Origin: Rhodococcus sp. G-MC3
GTDB taxonomy: Bacteria; Actinomycetota; Actinomycetes; Mycobacteriales; Mycobacteriaceae
Direction: 5' to 3'
Length of the DNA stretch: 64,000 nucleotides
NCBI RefSeq assembly: GCF_030063335.1
Contig: NZ_JASISW010000004.1
Span: forward strand, 186,001-250,000
The notes beneath the pieces were generated by a model that was given only the letters and a program-made list of their open reading frames with translations, searched no databases and was not told the origin of the DNA. The position numbers were made by a program, and so were the translations under genes. The number at the start of each line of letters is the position of its first letter. Within the stretch, counting starts at the first letter, position 1. This document shows, one piece after another, positions 61,946 through 64,000 of this stretch.

Positions 61946-63343
61946 CTACCAGGAGAGCCGAGGTTCGTCTCTTTCGACCGTGATCCCGGATTCGGCGCGA
62001 TCGATGCGGTGAGCGCCGAACAGAATCCGACGCAGAGCCTCTTCGGTCGTCTCCGCCCGCGCCGACCACCGTCTCGCTCGATGAACTGCCCTGGACGACT
62101 GCATGGTCACCGTTGCCGAATCGGCGGCGTCGAACACCACGACAACTTCCCCTGCCCGACCAGGCCCTACCTCGTCGGCCAGTCGCGCCAAGGTATCGGG
62201 AGAGAAGCGAACACGTCCCGACACCGCGACGGCGAATCGGCACCGCGCCAGAATTGCCGCCTCGGGTACCCCGCTGCGAACCCGCGAATCATCGATCCGC
62301 AATTCAGTGTGCAGCTCGACGGCGTCGTCTCCGACCAACCACACTGCGCTGTCACTTCCCCGGACTGCGCTGGCAATCGTCAGCGACAGCGATGCTGCTG
62401 TGTGCCCCAGCGTGGACACGAGAACCACGAAGTCCGGGATCCAGTAGTGCAGACCCGACGTTCGCGCTGCCGGATCGGTGATCGACGACGCCAACGCGAG
62501 CGCCTCTGCATTTTTGCTTGAAATCCTATCCGGCACAGCTCTTTCCGCCCAATCAGGTCCGTCGTGCCACGCCAGCGCATCGGACGCATGGGCGAACACT
62601 GCACCCATCATGAACGCTCGATTCGCGAACTCCCAGTCTTCTCCGCCGTAGCGAACGAAGGTGGAATCAAAGCCACCCGTGTCCAGGAAAAGCTGCCGGC
62701 TACAGGTCAACACCGCGCTCAGCATGTACTTGTATCCGTCCCAACCCGGTTCCAGCAGATCCGCTGTTCGCTCGTAGCCGTCCACCAGCCACTGCGGTTC
62801 ACTCTCGTGCGAACGGGCGCGCCAGGAGTTGTCCGCGATCCACGTAGCCACTGTGTCCACGGTGACCGATGACAGGTCGGCATGTTTCCGCCGGCCGACG
62901 ACCATCACGTCCGGCGCGGCAGACGGTAGCCGGACAGCTCGCCGCACGTAATCGGGCACCGGCACCGTGTCCGCGTCGAGAAAGCACAGAATTGATCCGT
63001 TCGATGCGGCTGCGCCCAGATTCCGCGCCGCGGCAGCTCGAAAACCCCTGTTCTCCTGCCGCACCACCGTGATCGAGAGGTCCGCTGCCCACTGATCGAT
63101 GTCGGGCGGCGTCGCCGACCCGTCGTCGGCGACAACCACGTCGATGAGCTCGCGCGGATAGGTCTGGGTCGTCAACGCTTCGAGCACGAGCGCCAACTGA
63201 CGTGGTTGCTCGTAATACGGGATGACAACACTCACCGTCGGTGTGTGTTCCGCTTCTTTCGCGAGGTCCCAGCGATTGTCGGGCAGGATCTCGCGGCCGC
63301 CCGCCTCTCGGAACGGCGGGAGTGCGATCGGTACGGAAGTCAT
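61946..63343 (-). CDS. Family 2 glycosyltransferase with C-terminal extension
   Basis: A 465-residue protein from ATG at 63343, overlapping the upstream glycosyltransferase stop as ATGA. GT-A signatures: VSVVIPYYEQPRQLALVLEA, VADDGSATPP, FLDADTVP and the YGGEDWEFANRA acceptor/catalytic block typical of chondroitin-polymerase-like GT2 enzymes. The last 150 residues do not match a domain I recognise. The acceptor is probably a cell-surface or lipid-linked glycan. Confidence 0.9.
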   Translation of the reverse strand: MTSVPIALPPFREAGGREILPDNRWDLAKEAEHTPTVSVVIPYYEQPRQLALVLEALTTQTYPRELIDVVVADDGSATPPDIDQWAADLSITVVRQENRGFRAAAARNLGAAASNGSILCFLDADTVPVPDYVRRAVRLPSAAPDVMVVGRRKHADLSSVTVDTVATWIADNSWRARSHESEPQWLVDGYERTADLLEPGWDGYKYMLSAVLTCSRQLFLDTGGFDSTFVRYGGEDWEFANRAFMMGAVFAHASDALAWHDGPDWAERAVPDRISSKNAEALALASSITDPAARTSGLHYWIPDFVVLVSTLGHTAASLSLTIASAVRGSDSAVWLVGDDAVELHTELRIDDSRVRSGVPEAAILARCRFAVAVSGRVRFSPDTLARLADEVGPGRAGEVVVVFDAADSATVTMQSSRAVHRARRWSARAETTEEALRRILFGAHRIDRAESGITVERDEPRLSW

Positions 63344-64000
63344 CGGGTACACCTGAGAAAGAAGTCGTCGTACATTCGCGCGACATCAGCCGCCGACGGC
63401 ACAGGTGAGACCGAGGGGGCGATCCACGTTCGAGCCGGATCGTCGACAGCGTCCGACATCGACGCTCGAAGCGCGTCCTGCCCGTCCTCGTGCAGGGTCA
63501 CCACACCTGGTGACCGTGCATTCAGTTCTTCCGTGTAGGAACCACGCGGCACCAGCGGCTTGCGACCGCAGGCGATCCAGGTGTTGATCGAACCGGACGC
63601 GGACAGGTGGCGGTGGTAGGCGACAGGGACGGTAATCGTCGCCGCCCTCGCTCGTAGCTCCTCGTCGTCGAGAAAGCCTGTGATCTCGAAGGATCGCCCG
63701 CTCCGATCAGCCGCGGAGCGCAATTCGTCCACGAGATATTCGTGTCCGGGCGATGGCATTCCCAGCGCTACGAAGCCGATGTCCGCCGGCAGCTCCTTCG
63801 CAGCGTCCATCGCCTCGGCATGGCCCTTCCCCGGGTAGACGAACCCCAGCACACCCACTGTTCTAGGCCCCTCGCTCGCGCGAACGATCATCGGCGTCTC
63901 GATCACCGGCGTCTCGATCATCAGGGGGACTACCTCGGGATCGATCCTCTCCGACACATGTTCCCGAAACAAGGAAGCCTCGTGCTGACTTGACACCACC
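63340..64000 (-). CDS. Group 1 glycosyltransferase, C-terminal part (runs off right edge)
   Basis: The C-terminal 219 residues or so of a GT4-type glycosyltransferase: VGVLGFVYPGKGHAEAMDAA, FEITGFLDDEELRARA and HLSASGSINTWIACGRKPLV follow the nucleotide-sugar-binding half (usual E..EGFG.. region). A GTG at 63999 is in frame but is probably internal, and the true start lies beyond the window. It is coupled to the GT2 gene by ATGA overlap. Confidence 0.8.
   Translation of the reverse strand, partial: VVSSQHEASLFREHVSERIDPEVVPLMIETPVIETPMIVRASEGPRTVGVLGFVYPGKGHAEAMDAAKELPADIGFVALGMPSPGHEYLVDELRSAADRSGRSFEITGFLDDEELRARAATITVPVAYHRHLSASGSINTWIACGRKPLVPRGSYTEELNARSPGVVTLHEDGQDALRASMSDAVDDPARTWIAPSVSPVPSAADVARMYDDFFLRCTR

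Overview
The window is high-GC actinobacterial chromosome, most likely Rhodococcus or a very close relative. This rests on a complete mycofactocin system, a KshB-type 3-ketosteroid 9alpha-hydroxylase reductase behind a KstR-type operator, a metB / acyl-CoA dehydrogenase / cbs / SGNH hydrolase / thiolase neighbourhood resembling that of mycobacteria, many GTG and TTG starts, and ATGA/GTGA-coupled genes. No rRNA, tRNA, CRISPR array, phage or insertion sequence was seen.

Region 1 (1-21.4 kb) is an unusually complete mycofactocin (MFT) locus. The biosynthetic genes mftA-mftB-mftC-mftD1-mftD2 (16.6 to 12.5 kb, minus strand) and mftE-mftF-mftG (4.5 to 0.85 kb, minus strand) are separated by about 7.9 kb of unrelated genes: oleate hydratase with a hydroxyacyl dehydrogenase and a TetR regulator, and GntR with an NCS1 permease and a hydantoin racemase. 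This insert also holds two decayed genes (MarR, YnfA). mftD is tandemly duplicated, and the second copy has only a CTG codon where its start should be. On the other side of mftA lie mftR, the glycan methyltransferase mftM, a two-component system of the MnoSR kind and an iron-containing alcohol dehydrogenase. Cofactor synthesis, capping, sensing and a candidate client enzyme therefore sit together.

Region 2 (21.7-32.3 kb) looks like a catabolic island. It has an IdnO-like gluconate 5-dehydrogenase, a D-2-hydroxyacid dehydrogenase, a LysR regulator, and a long plus-strand operon: pxpABC (5-oxoprolinase type), an MHS-family permease, a YdfG-like SDR, an IdnD-like dehydrogenase, an aminotransferase and an RraA-type aldolase. 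The substrate is not obvious.

Region 3 (32.4-45.1 kb) is more housekeeping-like: kshB, an MFS exporter with its TetR regulator, glutamate racemase, metB, a glutaryl-CoA-type dehydrogenase, cbs, an SGNH hydrolase, a thiolase, a Bax-inhibitor-1 protein, an acidic hypothetical protein and an RlmG/RsmC-type methyltransferase.

Region 4 (45.2-64 kb) is accessory. It holds a BcpB-like peroxiredoxin, a tyrosine phosphatase, a D-arginine-dehydrogenase-like gene with an Lrp regulator next to the relic of an agmatinase, PucR, a coupled small ORF plus TerC, Dps, a PAS-ANTAR regulator, several small membrane proteins, a SRPBCC protein, a luciferase-like monooxygenase, a sirtuin, a DinB protein, a degenerate EAL-DICT protein, an epimerase, a secreted lipase with a TetR regulator, and two overlapping glycosyltransferases that run off the right edge.
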